Source: Staphylococcus sp. GSSP0090 (GTDB lineage: Bacteria; Bacillota; Bacilli; Staphylococcales; Staphylococcaceae). From it: DNA of 52,087 nt. The stretch covers positions 1 through 52,087 of the forward strand of contig NZ_JACBFD010000005.1 of NCBI RefSeq assembly GCF_013391405.1, given 5' to 3'. Positions 44,906-52,087 of the stretch are shown here, one piece after another (position 1 is the first letter of the stretch; each line of letters starts with the position of its first letter). Position numbers and translations under genes: made by a program. The notes beneath the pieces are model-generated. The model saw only the letters and a list, made by a program, of their open reading frames with translations, ran no database searches and was not told the DNA's origin.

Positions 44906-45982
44906 TTAATATCTCGGTACGACAACTCTCCATCCTTGAGGGTCATCAAGTTTACCGCTTTGAATTCCAGTATAATGATCATATAAGTTTTGTGTGATTT
45001 CGCCAGTTTCATTATTATTGATGACGATCTCTGTCTCACCGTATTTCAATTGGCCTACTGGAGAAATAACTGCCGCTGTACCCGTACCAAATACTTCAGT
45101 TAATTCACCTTTATTGTGCGCTTCAATCAATTCATCGATAGATACTTTGCGTTCTTCGACTTCATAGCCTAGATTTTGAGCTAATTCAATGACCGTCTTA
45201 CGTGTGATTCCTGGTAAAATACTGCCATTTAATTCAGGTGTAACCAATTTACCATTTTCAACGAAGAAAATATTCATACTTCCGACTTCTTCCACGTATT
45301 TTTGTTCAACACCATCTAACCAAAGTACTTGGTCATAACCTTGTGCTGAAGCGTTAGATTGCGCTAATAAGCTTGCCGCATAGTTACCCGCAACCTTAGC
45401 ATAACCTACACCACCGCGTACGGCACGCACGTATTGATCTTCAACATAAATCTTAGTAGGATTTAATGATGCACCACCATAATATGAACCCGATGGAGAT
45501 AATATGATTAATAATTTATAAGAGTATGAAGGGCGTACACCTAAAATACCTTCTGTCGCAAAAACGTACGGACGAATATATAAGGATTGTCCTTCGCCTT
45601 CTGGTACCCAATCACGTTCAACATCTACGAGTTGTTTTAAACCTTCTAATACCACTGCTTCGTCGACTTGTGGCATATCCAAGCGAGCTAATGATTTATT
45701 AATACGCTTGAAATTTTCTGATGGACGGAATAAATCGACTTCTCCATTGTGTTTATATGCTTTTAAGCCTTCAAATACAGATTGACCATAATGAATACCT
45801 TGTGCTGCTGGAGAAATTTCTATTGGACCATAAGGTACAATTTTTAAATCATGCCAACCTTGATCGATATCATAGTCGAAACTCAACATATAATCTGTGA
45901 AATATTTCCCGAAACCTAATTCACTTGGATCCGGTTTTTCTTTAAGTGTTTCGCGCTGTACAAATTTAATTATTTCTGACAT
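44906..45982 (-). CDS. ilvE: branched-chain amino acid aminotransferase
   Basis: 358 aa, PLP fold type IV, transferring amino groups between branched-chain amino acids and 2-oxoglutarate. The PLP Lys is K196 in [31 protein letters not shown] and [11 protein letters not shown], with [21 protein letters not shown], are the standard BCAT blocks. The ATG follows GGGAGGAAGCAGTC. A near-consensus CodY box lies upstream, so control by branched-chain amino acids and GTP is expected. The SDR-type threonine dehydrogenase gene is upstream on the same strand. Confidence 0.95.
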   Translation of the reverse strand: MSEIIKFVQRETLKEKPDPSELGFGKYFTDYMLSFDYDIDQGWHDLKIVPYGPIEISPAAQGIHYGQSVFEGLKAYKHNGEVDLFRPSENFKRINKSLARLDMPQVDEAVVLEGLKQLVDVERDWVPEGEGQSLYIRPYVFATEGILGVRPSYSYKLLIILSPSGSYYGGASLNPTKIYVEDQYVRAVRGGVGYAKVAGNYAASLLAQSNASAQGYDQVLWLDGVEQKYVEEVGSMNIFFVENGKLVTPELNGSILPGITRKTVIELAQNLGYEVEERKVSIDELIEAHNKGELTEVFGTGTAAVISPVGQLKYGETEIVINNNETGEITQNLYDHYTGIQSGKLDDPQGWRVVVPRY

Positions 45983-46053
45983 GACTGCTTCCTCCCAATG
46001 TTTATTCTTAAGTATTATATTAAATTATACCAATCCACTGGTCTGTGTTCAAT

Positions 46054-46068
46054 AATTTTCAAAAAATT
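46054..46068 (-). promoter_or_regulatory. CodY box upstream of ilvE
   Basis: AATTTTCAAAAAATT matches the CodY consensus AATTTTCWGAAAATT at 14 of 15 positions, 71 bases above the ilvE start. A weaker copy lies near 46086-46102. Confidence 0.7.
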
Positions 46069-46264
46069 TCAAATAAACCAATAATAATGATTTTAGAAAA
46101 TGAACCGAGTTAATTTACATTTATTCAATAATATAATTGATCATTCAAACAAAAAAGAAGCCCAACATCTTATCGACAAACACTTTGTTAATGTCATCAC
46201 TTAAAATAGTGGCACGCTTAGCAAGTGTATATCAAACTATGTTCGAGCTTCAAAAATGTATCTT

Positions 46265-47227
46265 TTATTTTACTTCTGCTTTTTCTTTTCCTTCTATAGC
46301 GTCTAACATCACTTTTGTCATTGCACTTAAATCATACTGAGGATTGAAGCCCCATTCTGCTCTAGCACAACTCACGTCGATACTATTCGGCCAGCTATCT
46401 GCAATAGATTGTCTAACTGGATCAACATCGTAATCTAATTTAAAATCTGGATAATATTCTTGAATGGCTTCTTTAACCATTTCTGGTTCGATACTCATTG
46501 CACTTAAATTATATGCATTACGATTAATTAATTTAACACCATCTGCTTCCATTAATTGTATAATCGCATTAATGGCATCTTCCATAAACATCATATCCAT
46601 AAATGTATCTTTTGCAATAAAGCTTGAGTATTGACCTTCTCTAACTGCTTTAAAATAAATATCTACGGCATAGTCTGTCGTACCGCCACCTGGTTCTTTA
46701 ATATGAGAAATCAGGCCTGGGAAACGAACGCTGCGTGTATCTACGCCAAATTTTTCAAAATAATATTGGCATAGTAATTCCCCAGCAACTTTGTTCACAC
46801 CGTACATTGAGGTCGGGCGTTGAATTGTGACTTGTGGAGTATTAACTTTAGGTGTTGATGGACCAAAAGCACCAATAGAACTTGGCGTAAAGAATTGTAA
46901 ATGATATTCACGCGCTACTTCTAATGCATTCATTAATCCACCCATATTTAAATCCCATGCAAATAATGGATTTTTTTCAGCTGTTGCTGATAATAATGCA
47001 GCCATATGCATCATTGTATCGGGTTTGAATGATTCAACTAATTCATCCATGCGCGCTTTATCTGTTACATCTAAAATTTCAAATGGACCATTTTTCAATG
47101 CAGAGCCTTCTTCGGGTTCTCTAATGTCAGTAGCTAAGACATTGTCATTACCATACAATGATCTACATTTTACAACTAACTCTGTTCCAATTTGTCCTAA
47201 TGCACCAGTAATCATAATTTTTTTCAT
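46265..47227 (-). CDS. SDR-type L-threonine 3-dehydrogenase
   Basis: 320 aa, an extended short-chain dehydrogenase. [11 protein letters not shown] is the NAD loop, [35 protein letters not shown] holds Ser and the YxxxK catalytic pair, and [23 protein letters not shown] is the substrate signature shared with SDR threonine dehydrogenases of trypanosomes and some bacteria. It should oxidise threonine to 2-amino-3-ketobutyrate. S. aureus annotations call the orthologue an epimerase. The ATG follows AGGGAGATAAAAAT. It lies upstream of ilvE. Confidence 0.85.
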   Translation of the reverse strand: MKKIMITGALGQIGTELVVKCRSLYGNDNVLATDIREPEEGSALKNGPFEILDVTDKARMDELVESFKPDTMMHMAALLSATAEKNPLFAWDLNMGGLMNALEVAREYHLQFFTPSSIGAFGPSTPKVNTPQVTIQRPTSMYGVNKVAGELLCQYYFEKFGVDTRSVRFPGLISHIKEPGGGTTDYAVDIYFKAVREGQYSSFIAKDTFMDMMFMEDAINAIIQLMEADGVKLINRNAYNLSAMSIEPEMVKEAIQEYYPDFKLDYDVDPVRQSIADSWPNSIDVSCARAEWGFNPQYDLSAMTKVMLDAIEGKEKAEVK

Positions 47228-47412
47228 ATTTTTATCTCCCTTGTATATTACAGAAACTGTAATGTATTTCCCTAATGGACAATATGCTTATTTTCACCTA
47301 TATTATATTATAAAAACGCTTTATTGTATATATCGAAAGAACATTTGTTTTAAAAATAGATAGTTCACATCAAAATTGATTGCCATTTCAATATTATATT
47401 ATTAAAAAGCAT

Positions 47413-47441
47413 TTGACACATAAGCCACAGACTGATATAAG
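47413..47441 (+). promoter_or_regulatory. SigA promoter of the FusB-family gene
   Basis: TTGACA (47413-47418), 17-base spacer, TATAAG (47436-47441). Transcription should begin near 47448, 25 bases before the leader ORF. Confidence 0.85.
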
Positions 47442-47472
47442 AGAACTATTAAACGTTTATGGAGATGATCAT

Positions 47473-47523
47473 ATGTTGCAAAATAATGCTACATTATTAA
47501 TACAAAGTGTTCGATTAACGTAG
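47473..47523 (+). CDS. 16-codon leader peptide of the FusB-family gene
   Basis: ATG to TAG, encoding MLQNNATLLIQSVRLT, with GGAG eight bases upstream. It sits between the promoter and the FusB-family gene. Its last codons overlap the first stem segment of the attenuator, so a stalled ribosome would change the downstream fold. Probable role is sensing fusidic acid by ribosome stalling (inference by analogy with erm and known fusB leaders). Confidence 0.75.
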   Translation: MLQNNATLLIQSVRLT

Positions 47524-47598
47524 TCGATGCTTTGTAACCAAATTCCTATCACAAGGCATCTAACTTATGCATGCAAGCCATATTAATGTGAGAGGAAC
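47502..47598 (+). promoter_or_regulatory. translational attenuator (alternative stems)
   Basis: Segment 1 ACAAAG (47502-47507) pairs with CTTTGT (47530-47535). Segment 2 GATGCTTTGT (47526-47535) pairs instead with ACAAGGCATC (47551-47560), one G-U. Segment 3 ATTCCTATCAC (47542-47552) is complementary at 9 of 11 positions to GTGAGAGGAAC (47588-47598), the ribosome site of the main gene. Pairings 1:2 plus 3:4 hide the site; 2:3 frees it. Confidence 0.7.
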
Positions 47599-47605
47599 AA
47601 AATTT

Positions 47606-48247
47606 ATGGAAAAACAACTTTATCCTTACCAATTTAATTATATAAGAGAACGTGTTGCACATTTGGTCAATGCCTATAATTCAGTCAATGATCCCAACAC
47701 AATCGCTTCAATCAAAGATGTGACACGCGATGAAATACTCGATACATTTAACACCACGGATACTACAATCCGTTCAACTGTCGAAAGACTCATGAATGTA
47801 CAATTAACAAAAGAACAAGCTCAGAAAATCTTAACGACCTTACAAATGTATGTTATTCCATTTGAACATCCTAGTAAAAAGCAAGTCGCTGCTCTTTTTA
47901 AAAAAGTAAAAAAATTAAAAACACCACTTATCACTGATGAAGTGCTACAAACGAGTACGTATATCGGTTGGAACGATGTTGCATCAAATAGAAAATTCAT
48001 TATTTATTATGATCGTTTAGGCAAATTAAACGGTGTTTATGGTGATATTTCTAATCAAACCGTCAAAGGTTTCTGTTCTATATGTAATAAAGAATCTCGT
48101 GTTTCATTGTTCATGCGAAAAACGCGTACTGGCAATGATGGCCAATATACAAAAAAGGGAGACTATATTTGTTTTGACAGTACAGTCTGTAATCAACAAA
48201 TATCCGATTTATCACACCTCCACCACTTTTTGAATAAGATTCAATAA
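47606..48247 (+). CDS. FusB/FusC-family fusidic acid resistance protein
   Basis: 213 aa, exactly the FusB length. The N-terminal helical domain starts MEKQLYPYQFNYIRERV, and the C-terminal part holds SNRKFIIYYDRLGKLNGVYGDISNQTVKGFCSICNKESRVSLFM with the C-x-x-C and a later Cys pair (CFDSTVCNQQ) of the zinc-binding fold. FusB proteins bind EF-G and release it from ribosomes stalled by fusidic acid (literature knowledge). The chromosomal setting suggests an intrinsic fusD/fusF-like gene. The start is ATG after AGAGGAAC; the earlier frame lies in the attenuator. Inducibility is implied by the leader. Confidence 0.9.
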   Translation: MEKQLYPYQFNYIRERVAHLVNAYNSVNDPNTIASIKDVTRDEILDTFNTTDTTIRSTVERLMNVQLTKEQAQKILTTLQMYVIPFEHPSKKQVAALFKKVKKLKTPLITDEVLQTSTYIGWNDVASNRKFIIYYDRLGKLNGVYGDISNQTVKGFCSICNKESRVSLFMRKTRTGNDGQYTKKGDYICFDSTVCNQQISDLSHLHHFLNKIQ

Positions 48248-48250
48248 ACC

Positions 48251-48299
48251 AAAAACGGACCCTATCCGATGATGTATCATTGGATTAGGGTCCGTTTTT
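48251..48299 (+). terminator. terminator of the FusB-family gene
   Basis: Near-perfect arms AAAAACGGACCCTA..TCC and GGA..TTAGGGTCCGTTTTT just after the stop codon. Confidence 0.9.
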
Positions 48300-48421
48300 C
48301 GATATAGACAAATCCATCATATTAATTTGTGGCTGATTTGTCTATTTTTAGATTTTTTAAATTTTGTGCATGCTATCAATCACCTTTAATTTATACTAAC
48401 TCATACTTTTCATGACATATA

Positions 48422-48513
48422 GGCAGCGTTTATGCCGACGCATGTGGGAATAGCACTAACCGAAGACTATGAGCTGAGGCTGTGCCCGCGGAAAGCGTGC
48501 ACAAAAAACTGCC
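48422..48513 (+). repeat. 93-bp dispersed palindromic repeat, copy B
   Basis: Aligns end to end with the reverse complement of 9285-9377. Outer arms GGCAG/CTGCC; internal GGGAATAGCACTA, CCGAAGACTA and TGCCCGCGGAAAG are shared. One base shorter than copy A. It has no coding frame and no direct repeats flank it that I can see. Confidence 0.85.
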
Positions 48514-48588
48514 TACATTGTCTAAAACAGGGAGTAATTACGAGTCATTTATTTATTTTCTAACCTCTCTATTCAGTAAGATTTATAC

Positions 48589-49482
48589 TCACTTTCTTAA
48601 ATAGTCAATAAATGTTCGGATCGTTTGTTCATTCGTTCTATCCGCATGGGTAATTGCTGTAAAATAAATATAATAATCAAATGGCGCACCAATAGGTAAC
48701 ATTTCAATAAGTCCATTTAAAATAAATGGGTCATCTTCAAGCATCAACGTAGAAACAATACTGACACCTAAACCTTCAGACACTGTTTTTATCAATACAC
48801 TCGGATTATTTGTACGGAAAACAATTTTCAGCGGACCATTTTCTTCTTCAAATTCCTTAAAATTATGATGATAAAAATTACGGTCATATAACACAAAGGG
48901 ATATTGTTGAATGGCTTCCATTTCAACCGTAGCTTGTAATGATAATTTAGATTTTTTAGGAACAATTAATCTGAAGTCGGTAGAAATATTAAGCGAATGT
49001 GCGACAATATTCTGTTTAAATGTTTCACTTTCAGTCTTTCCAATCAAGCCTATATCAACCTCGTGTTGCTCTATCATTTTCATAATTTGGTCTCTATCAC
49101 TTTCAATGACTTCAACCTCAATGTGTGGATAATCTTTTTTAAAGTTAGACAATGCTTTCGGTATGATTTTATTAAATAAGGTTGGTATTGTCGCAATTTT
49201 TAGTGAACCTTCAATATTTGAATGCATGGCTTCAACTTCTGATATTAACTTTGTTTTTGCTTCTAACACATCAATAATCAAAGGGATTAATTTTTTTCCA
49301 AATTCAGTCGGTAACGTGCCTTTTCGAGATCGGTCAAATAGTTTATAACCAAGTTCTGATTCTAAATTTGCAATCGCTTGACTCATTGCAGATTGACTAA
49401 TATGCATCGCTTCTGATGCATGAACGATAGACTCCGTTTCATAAATTTTTTTAACATAAGCTAGTTGTTCAAAATTCATACT
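48589..49482 (-). CDS. LysR family transcriptional regulator
   Basis: 298-aa LTTR. The winged helix is MNFEQLAYVKKIYETESIVHASEAMHISQSAMSQAIANLESELGYKLF; the effector domain follows from about residue 90 with EVDIGLIGKTESE and the LIKTVSEGLGVSIVS hinge region. It is divergent from an MFS exporter gene 120 bases away and probably activates it in response to a co-inducer (inference). The ATG follows AGGGGTGGAAGT; six codons further up are part of that site. The ligand is unknown. Confidence 0.9.
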   Translation of the reverse strand, partial: SMNFEQLAYVKKIYETESIVHASEAMHISQSAMSQAIANLESELGYKLFDRSRKGTLPTEFGKKLIPLIIDVLEAKTKLISEVEAMHSNIEGSLKIATIPTLFNKIIPKALSNFKKDYPHIEVEVIESDRDQIMKMIEQHEVDIGLIGKTESETFKQNIVAHSLNISTDFRLIVPKKSKLSLQATVEMEAIQQYPFVLYDRNFYHHNFKEFEEENGPLKIVFRTNNPSVLIKTVSEGLGVSIVSTLMLEDDPFILNGLIEMLPIGAPFDYYIYFTAITHADRTNEQTIRTFIDYLRK

Positions 49483-49538
49483 TCCACCCCTTTTCACATA
49501 AGCTTTACTTATACAAACTTCAAAATTACTAATTTTAC

Positions 49539-49554
49539 ATTAGCATATGTTAAT
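49539..49554. promoter_or_regulatory. candidate LysR operator palindrome
   Basis: ATTAGCATATGTTAAT, a 16-bp palindrome with one mismatched pair and a T-N11-A core, in the spacer between the divergent LysR and MFS genes. Confidence 0.5.
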
Positions 49555-49602
49555 CATTATAATAAATAATGGATGAAAAATTAATTAAAGGACGGTCTTT
49601 TT

Positions 49603-50787
49603 ATGTATGATAAACTCTGGTCCAAAGACTTTATCTCTATTACCTTTGTAAATTTCTTAATGTATTTAATTCATTACACATTAATCGTTACCGTAACTAT
49701 ATTTACCATTGATAAATTCCAAACATCTGAAAGTATGGGTGGCTTAGCTGCCGGAATTTTTATCATTGGTATGCTTTTCGGACGTTTAGCCTCCGGACGT
49801 GTGATTGATCATTTACAACCAAAGAACGTTTTAATATTCGGTATTATCTTCTCAATTATTACTGTTAGTTTATATTTTCTTATTAGCAGTCTACTGTTAT
49901 TAATGATTGTGCGTCTATTACACGGAATCGCTTTCGGGCTATCTTCTACAGCAACTGGAACGATTTCATCACGTATTATTCCAGAAAAACGTAAAGGCGA
50001 AGGTATCGGTTACTATGCGCTTAGTGTCACGACTGCATCAGCAATCGGTCCATTTTGCGGGATTTTGTTAAATCAACAATTCGGTTTCGAATCTATTTTT
50101 ATCGTTAGTTTAATCATTATCATCATTGCATTATTTGCCGCGCTATTGATTAAAAGCCTACCAAAACCTCCTGTTGCCAGTAACGATACTACTAAAACGA
50201 AAGGCATTCGTGCATACATTCAAAAAGAAGCACTCCCTATTTCATTTGTCGTTATATTCGTCGGCATTGCTTATTCAAGCGTATTGTCTTTCTTAACCGT
50301 TTATACAGAACAAATAAACTTAGCGACTGCATCAAGTTTCTTCTTTATTGTTTATGCAGTTAGCACCTTCGTTACACGCCCTTTCACAGGTAAAATTTAT
50401 GACGCTTACGGTGAAAATAAAGTCATGTACCCTGTGTTATGTAGCTTTGCAATTGGTTTAGTACTGTTAGCAATTACGCACACAAGTCTATTGTTACTTA
50501 TTTCAGCCATATTTGTAGGTATCGGTTATGGCACCATTGTTCCGAGTGCGCAAGCCATTGCCATCCAACAATCACCTGTTGATAAAATTGGTTTAGCGAC
50601 ATCAACATTTTACATGTTTGCTGACTTTGGTGCTGGTATTGGTCCATTTGTATTGGGTATGATGGTGCCGATTATGGGATACCGTTATCTATATATCACG
50701 ATGGCTATTGTAGTGATTGCCTCCATTATCCTTTACTACTTTATGCATGGTAAAAAAGCAGTACATTATCCAAGCACAAACAATTGA
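49603..50787 (+). CDS. DHA1-type MFS transporter
   Basis: 394 aa, 12 hydrophobic helices. Motif A-like GRLASGRVIDHLQPKNVL in loop 2-3, RLLHGIAFGLSSTATGTISSRIIPEKRKGEGIGYY in TM4-5 (drug exporters of this kind) and SAIGPFCGILL (motif C) are visible. It is probably an efflux transporter; the substrate cannot be read. The ATG follows AAAGGACGGTC. Expression should depend on the divergent LysR gene. Confidence 0.87.
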   Translation: MYDKLWSKDFISITFVNFLMYLIHYTLIVTVTIFTIDKFQTSESMGGLAAGIFIIGMLFGRLASGRVIDHLQPKNVLIFGIIFSIITVSLYFLISSLLLLMIVRLLHGIAFGLSSTATGTISSRIIPEKRKGEGIGYYALSVTTASAIGPFCGILLNQQFGFESIFIVSLIIIIIALFAALLIKSLPKPPVASNDTTKTKGIRAYIQKEALPISFVVIFVGIAYSSVLSFLTVYTEQINLATASSFFFIVYAVSTFVTRPFTGKIYDAYGENKVMYPVLCSFAIGLVLLAITHTSLLLLISAIFVGIGYGTIVPSAQAIAIQQSPVDKIGLATSTFYMFADFGAGIGPFVLGMMVPIMGYRYLYITMAIVVIASIILYYFMHGKKAVHYPSTNN

Positions 50788-50847
50788 TAAATTGGTAAGC
50801 AACAAGCGATTCAACAGGAATCAAATTTTTAAAAGTAATATAATAAT

Positions 50848-50890
50848 GGGAGTGGCGCAAAAATAACATATCTGCGTCACTCCCTATTTT
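50848..50890. terminator. bidirectional terminator
   Basis: Arms GGGAGTG-GCGCA and TGCG-TCACTCCC with one G-U, followed by TATTTTT, between convergent genes. Confidence 0.85.
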
Positions 50891-50899
50891 TATCAAATA

Positions 50900-51253
50900 T
50901 TAGTTTTTTAATTTTTTAACAAGTGATGATTTTAATCCCACTAGACCAATCTTATCCACTTTAGCATCAATATCGTGTCCATCTTCAGGTTCTACGATAC
51001 GAATACTTTTTACTTTAGTGCCCTGTTTAATTACAAATGACGTACCTTTTACTTTCAAATCTTTAATCACAGTGACCGAATCACCATCCACAAGTTCATG
51101 TCCATTTACATCTCTTGTAATTTGCGCTTCCATATTTTCTTTATTTTCAGTTTCAGACCATTCATGTCCACACATTGGACAAACAAGTAAGTTTCCATCT
51201 TCATATGTGTAACTAGATTCACATTTTGGGCAATTAGGTAAAGTATATTCCAT
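50900..51253 (-). CDS. PhnA/YjdM-type zinc ribbon protein
   Basis: A 117-aa protein. The N-terminal zinc ribbon has CPKCESSYTYEDGNLLVCPMCGHEW (two CxxC knuckles, residues 8-31), and residues 45-117 form the PhnA SH3-like beta domain with GHELVDGDSVTVIKDLKVKG and GLVGLKSSLVKKL. Despite the old name 'alkylphosphonate utilization', no phosphonate function is established for YjdM. The ATG follows CGGAGGTTTAATT. Monocistronic, with a terminator shared with the exporter. Confidence 0.88.
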   Translation of the reverse strand: MEYTLPNCPKCESSYTYEDGNLLVCPMCGHEWSETENKENMEAQITRDVNGHELVDGDSVTVIKDLKVKGTSFVIKQGTKVKSIRIVEPEDGHDIDAKVDKIGLVGLKSSLVKKLKN

Positions 51254-51463
51254 AATTAAACCTCCGATAAGTTATTATTTAGCTGATAATCTACCATATT
51301 ATAAAATATAAAATCTATTTTCTCCACTTTTTTATTAAAGTTTATCAATTTTTTTAATTTTATTCTTTGATCATCAACAACCACTACAAAGGCCTTTTCA
51401 CGTTAAAAATAAAATAAAATTCAGCTTTTATTTTTTATATTTTTAAAAAATATTCAGAAACAT
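51254..51463. other. A/T-rich intergenic
   Basis: No gene; contains the upstream region of the 43-aa gene. Very A/T-rich between 51290 and 51460. Confidence 0.4.
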
Positions 51464-51489
51464 GTTTATTCAATGATATATGTGGAAAA
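51464..51489 (+). promoter_or_regulatory. SigB-like promoter of the 43-aa gene
   Basis: GTTTAT (51464-51469), 14 bases, GGAAAA (51484-51489), close to the SigB consensus GTTTAA-N12..15-GGGWAW. The start of transcription would be near 51497, before AAGGAGG at 51511. Confidence 0.6.
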
Positions 51490-51525
51490 CTACTTGTGTT
51501 ACAAATCATAAAGGAGGCTTTTATA

Positions 51526-51657
51526 ATGAGTAAATTTGATGATTTTAAAGACAAAGCAAAAGACAAAGTAGACGAAGTGAAAAACGACAAAGATAAACAA
51601 AAAGAAGTTAAAGACCAAGCTCAAGATAAAGCAAAAGATTTAAAAGATAAATTTTAA
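51526..51657 (+). CDS. 43-aa highly charged CsbD/YtxH-like stress protein
   Basis: 43 codons: nearly half Lys and over a fifth Asp, organised as a continuous amphipathic helix (KFDDFKDKAKDKVDEV..). Strong ribosome site AAGGAGGCTTTTATA. A SigB-like promoter lies upstream, and such short KDK-rich helical proteins are typical SigB regulon members in staphylococci. No enzyme motif. A terminator follows. Too small for a confident family name; a CsbD-like label is only descriptive. Confidence 0.8.
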   Translation: MSKFDDFKDKAKDKVDEVKNDKDKQKEVKDQAQDKAKDLKDKF

Positions 51658-51698
51658 TCTTTTTAGATTTTCTTGAATTTGAACACGATGAAATAAAT

Positions 51699-51737
51699 AG
51701 CATCTGTAAGTACACTTGTGTACTTGCAGATGCTTTT
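51699..51737 (+). terminator. terminator of the 43-aa gene
   Basis: Arms AGCATCTGTAAGTACAC and GTGTACTTGCAGATGCT with one T-G pair, followed by TTTTATA. Confidence 0.93.
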
Positions 51738-51749
51738 ATATTGTATTAA

Positions 51750-52087
51750 TTAATTTAACTTCAATGCTGCTTCAATTTCTTGTTGTTTAGTATCAAAATC
51801 AAATGCTGTTTGCTCTAATGGTGATCTCGTTTCCGCAACACTTTTGACGCTTTCCAATTGGAACTGCCAACCAGCAAAATCAAGTACGATATGTGGAAAT
51901 GAGAATGGTAAACATTCATCGAAAATCAATACCGTTTCATTACCCGTATCATGTAAATCAAATCTTACTGTACCGATATCCCATGTATAGCCAATCGCTT
52001 CATTTTCTTCAAAAGCCGTAATTTCCATTTCCTCATCATCTTGCTCATCCATTTGAAATTTCATCTTTCCGCCAACTTGACGCTCTT
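51750..52087 (-). CDS. SRPBCC (AHSA1/START-type) domain protein, N-terminus outside window
   Basis: The frame remains open to the window edge, and the residues just above the internal ATG read ERQVGGK, so 51750-52087 is the C-terminal part of a longer protein. VGGKMKFQM is the typical beta strand of AHSA1 proteins, followed by IGYTWDIGTVRFDLHDTGNETVLIFD and FAGWQFQLESV. Hydrophobic ligand binding or a stress role is usual for the family. At least 112 residues are present. Start and ribosome site not visible. Confidence 0.8.
   Translation of the reverse strand, partial: ERQVGGKMKFQMDEQDDEEMEITAFEENEAIGYTWDIGTVRFDLHDTGNETVLIFDECLPFSFPHIVLDFAGWQFQLESVKSVAETRSPLEQTAFDFDTKQQEIEAALKLN

Noticed and set aside
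46100..46204. 34-codon plus-strand frame between ilvE and the SDR gene
   Set aside because: ATG to TAA is open, but no ribosome site precedes it, it lies in the region that must contain the ilvE promoter and CodY box, and the peptide is not recognisable.

Overview
The window is chromosomal DNA from a low-GC Firmicute, and gene content and order identify it as a Staphylococcus. Clear family members include the mevalonate operon mvaK1-mvaD-mvaK2, pta-lipL beside a divergent hemQ, pdxK, vraA-vraB-vraC next to proP, hxlA-hxlB, nagB, yojF-bshB2-folE2, tadA with the two deoxynucleoside kinases, and ilvE with an SDR threonine dehydrogenase. The proteins resemble but clearly differ from S. aureus (mvaK1 is visibly diverged). 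A chromosomal FusB-type protein lies at the ilvE end. A coagulase-negative species is therefore likely, perhaps of the S. saprophyticus/S. cohnii kind; the species is inferred and not proven.

Layout. 1-232 is a 48-bp tandem repeat array. 403-5364 holds housekeeping and redox genes on the minus strand (YwhD, HD phosphohydrolase, GNAT, flavodoxin-fold oxidoreductase, aldo/keto reductase, DUF1450). 5644-8645 is the mevalonate operon. 9182-9462 holds hairpins and one copy of a 93-bp dispersed palindromic repeat. 9510-14084 holds lipL, pta, hemQ, a probable structured RNA and a two-gene ThrE-type exporter. 14237-19460 holds a DHA2 drug exporter with tandem operator-like boxes below a MarR gene, an APC permease, DUF423, YwdI-like and ung. 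19461-24215, between ung and pdxK, looks like an accessory insert: lipoprotein, WYL regulator, TM2 protein, LacY-like symporter and LPXTG surface protein, all on the minus strand. 24216-27008 holds pdxK, repeats, an IsaB-like secreted protein, a 56-aa protein, a C-rich structured RNA and an ASCH protein. 27127-29012 is mepA-mepR with operator palindromes. 29228-38654 holds proP, the vra fatty-acid genes, the hexulose phosphate pair, nagB and yojF-bshB2-folE2. 39089-48247 holds a SarA-family regulator, azo1-like, Cof-type HAD, tadA, two nucleoside kinases, small conserved genes, ilvE, SDR-type TDH and the FusB-family gene. 48422-52087 holds the second copy of the dispersed repeat, a LysR/MFS divergent pair, a PhnA-type zinc ribbon, a 43-aa charged protein with a SigB-like promoter, and a truncated SRPBCC gene.

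The strongest regulatory reading is upstream of the FusB-family gene: promoter, 16-codon leader ORF, mutually exclusive stems and an anti-Shine-Dalgarno segment, as expected of ermC-type translational attenuation. Other readable regulation: MepR-type palindromes before mepR and mepA, paired 18-bp boxes around the DHA2 exporter promoter, a near-consensus CodY box before ilvE, and a SigB-like promoter before the 43-aa gene. The most likely source of undescribed biology is the 19.5-24.2 kb insert and the structured intergenic elements.
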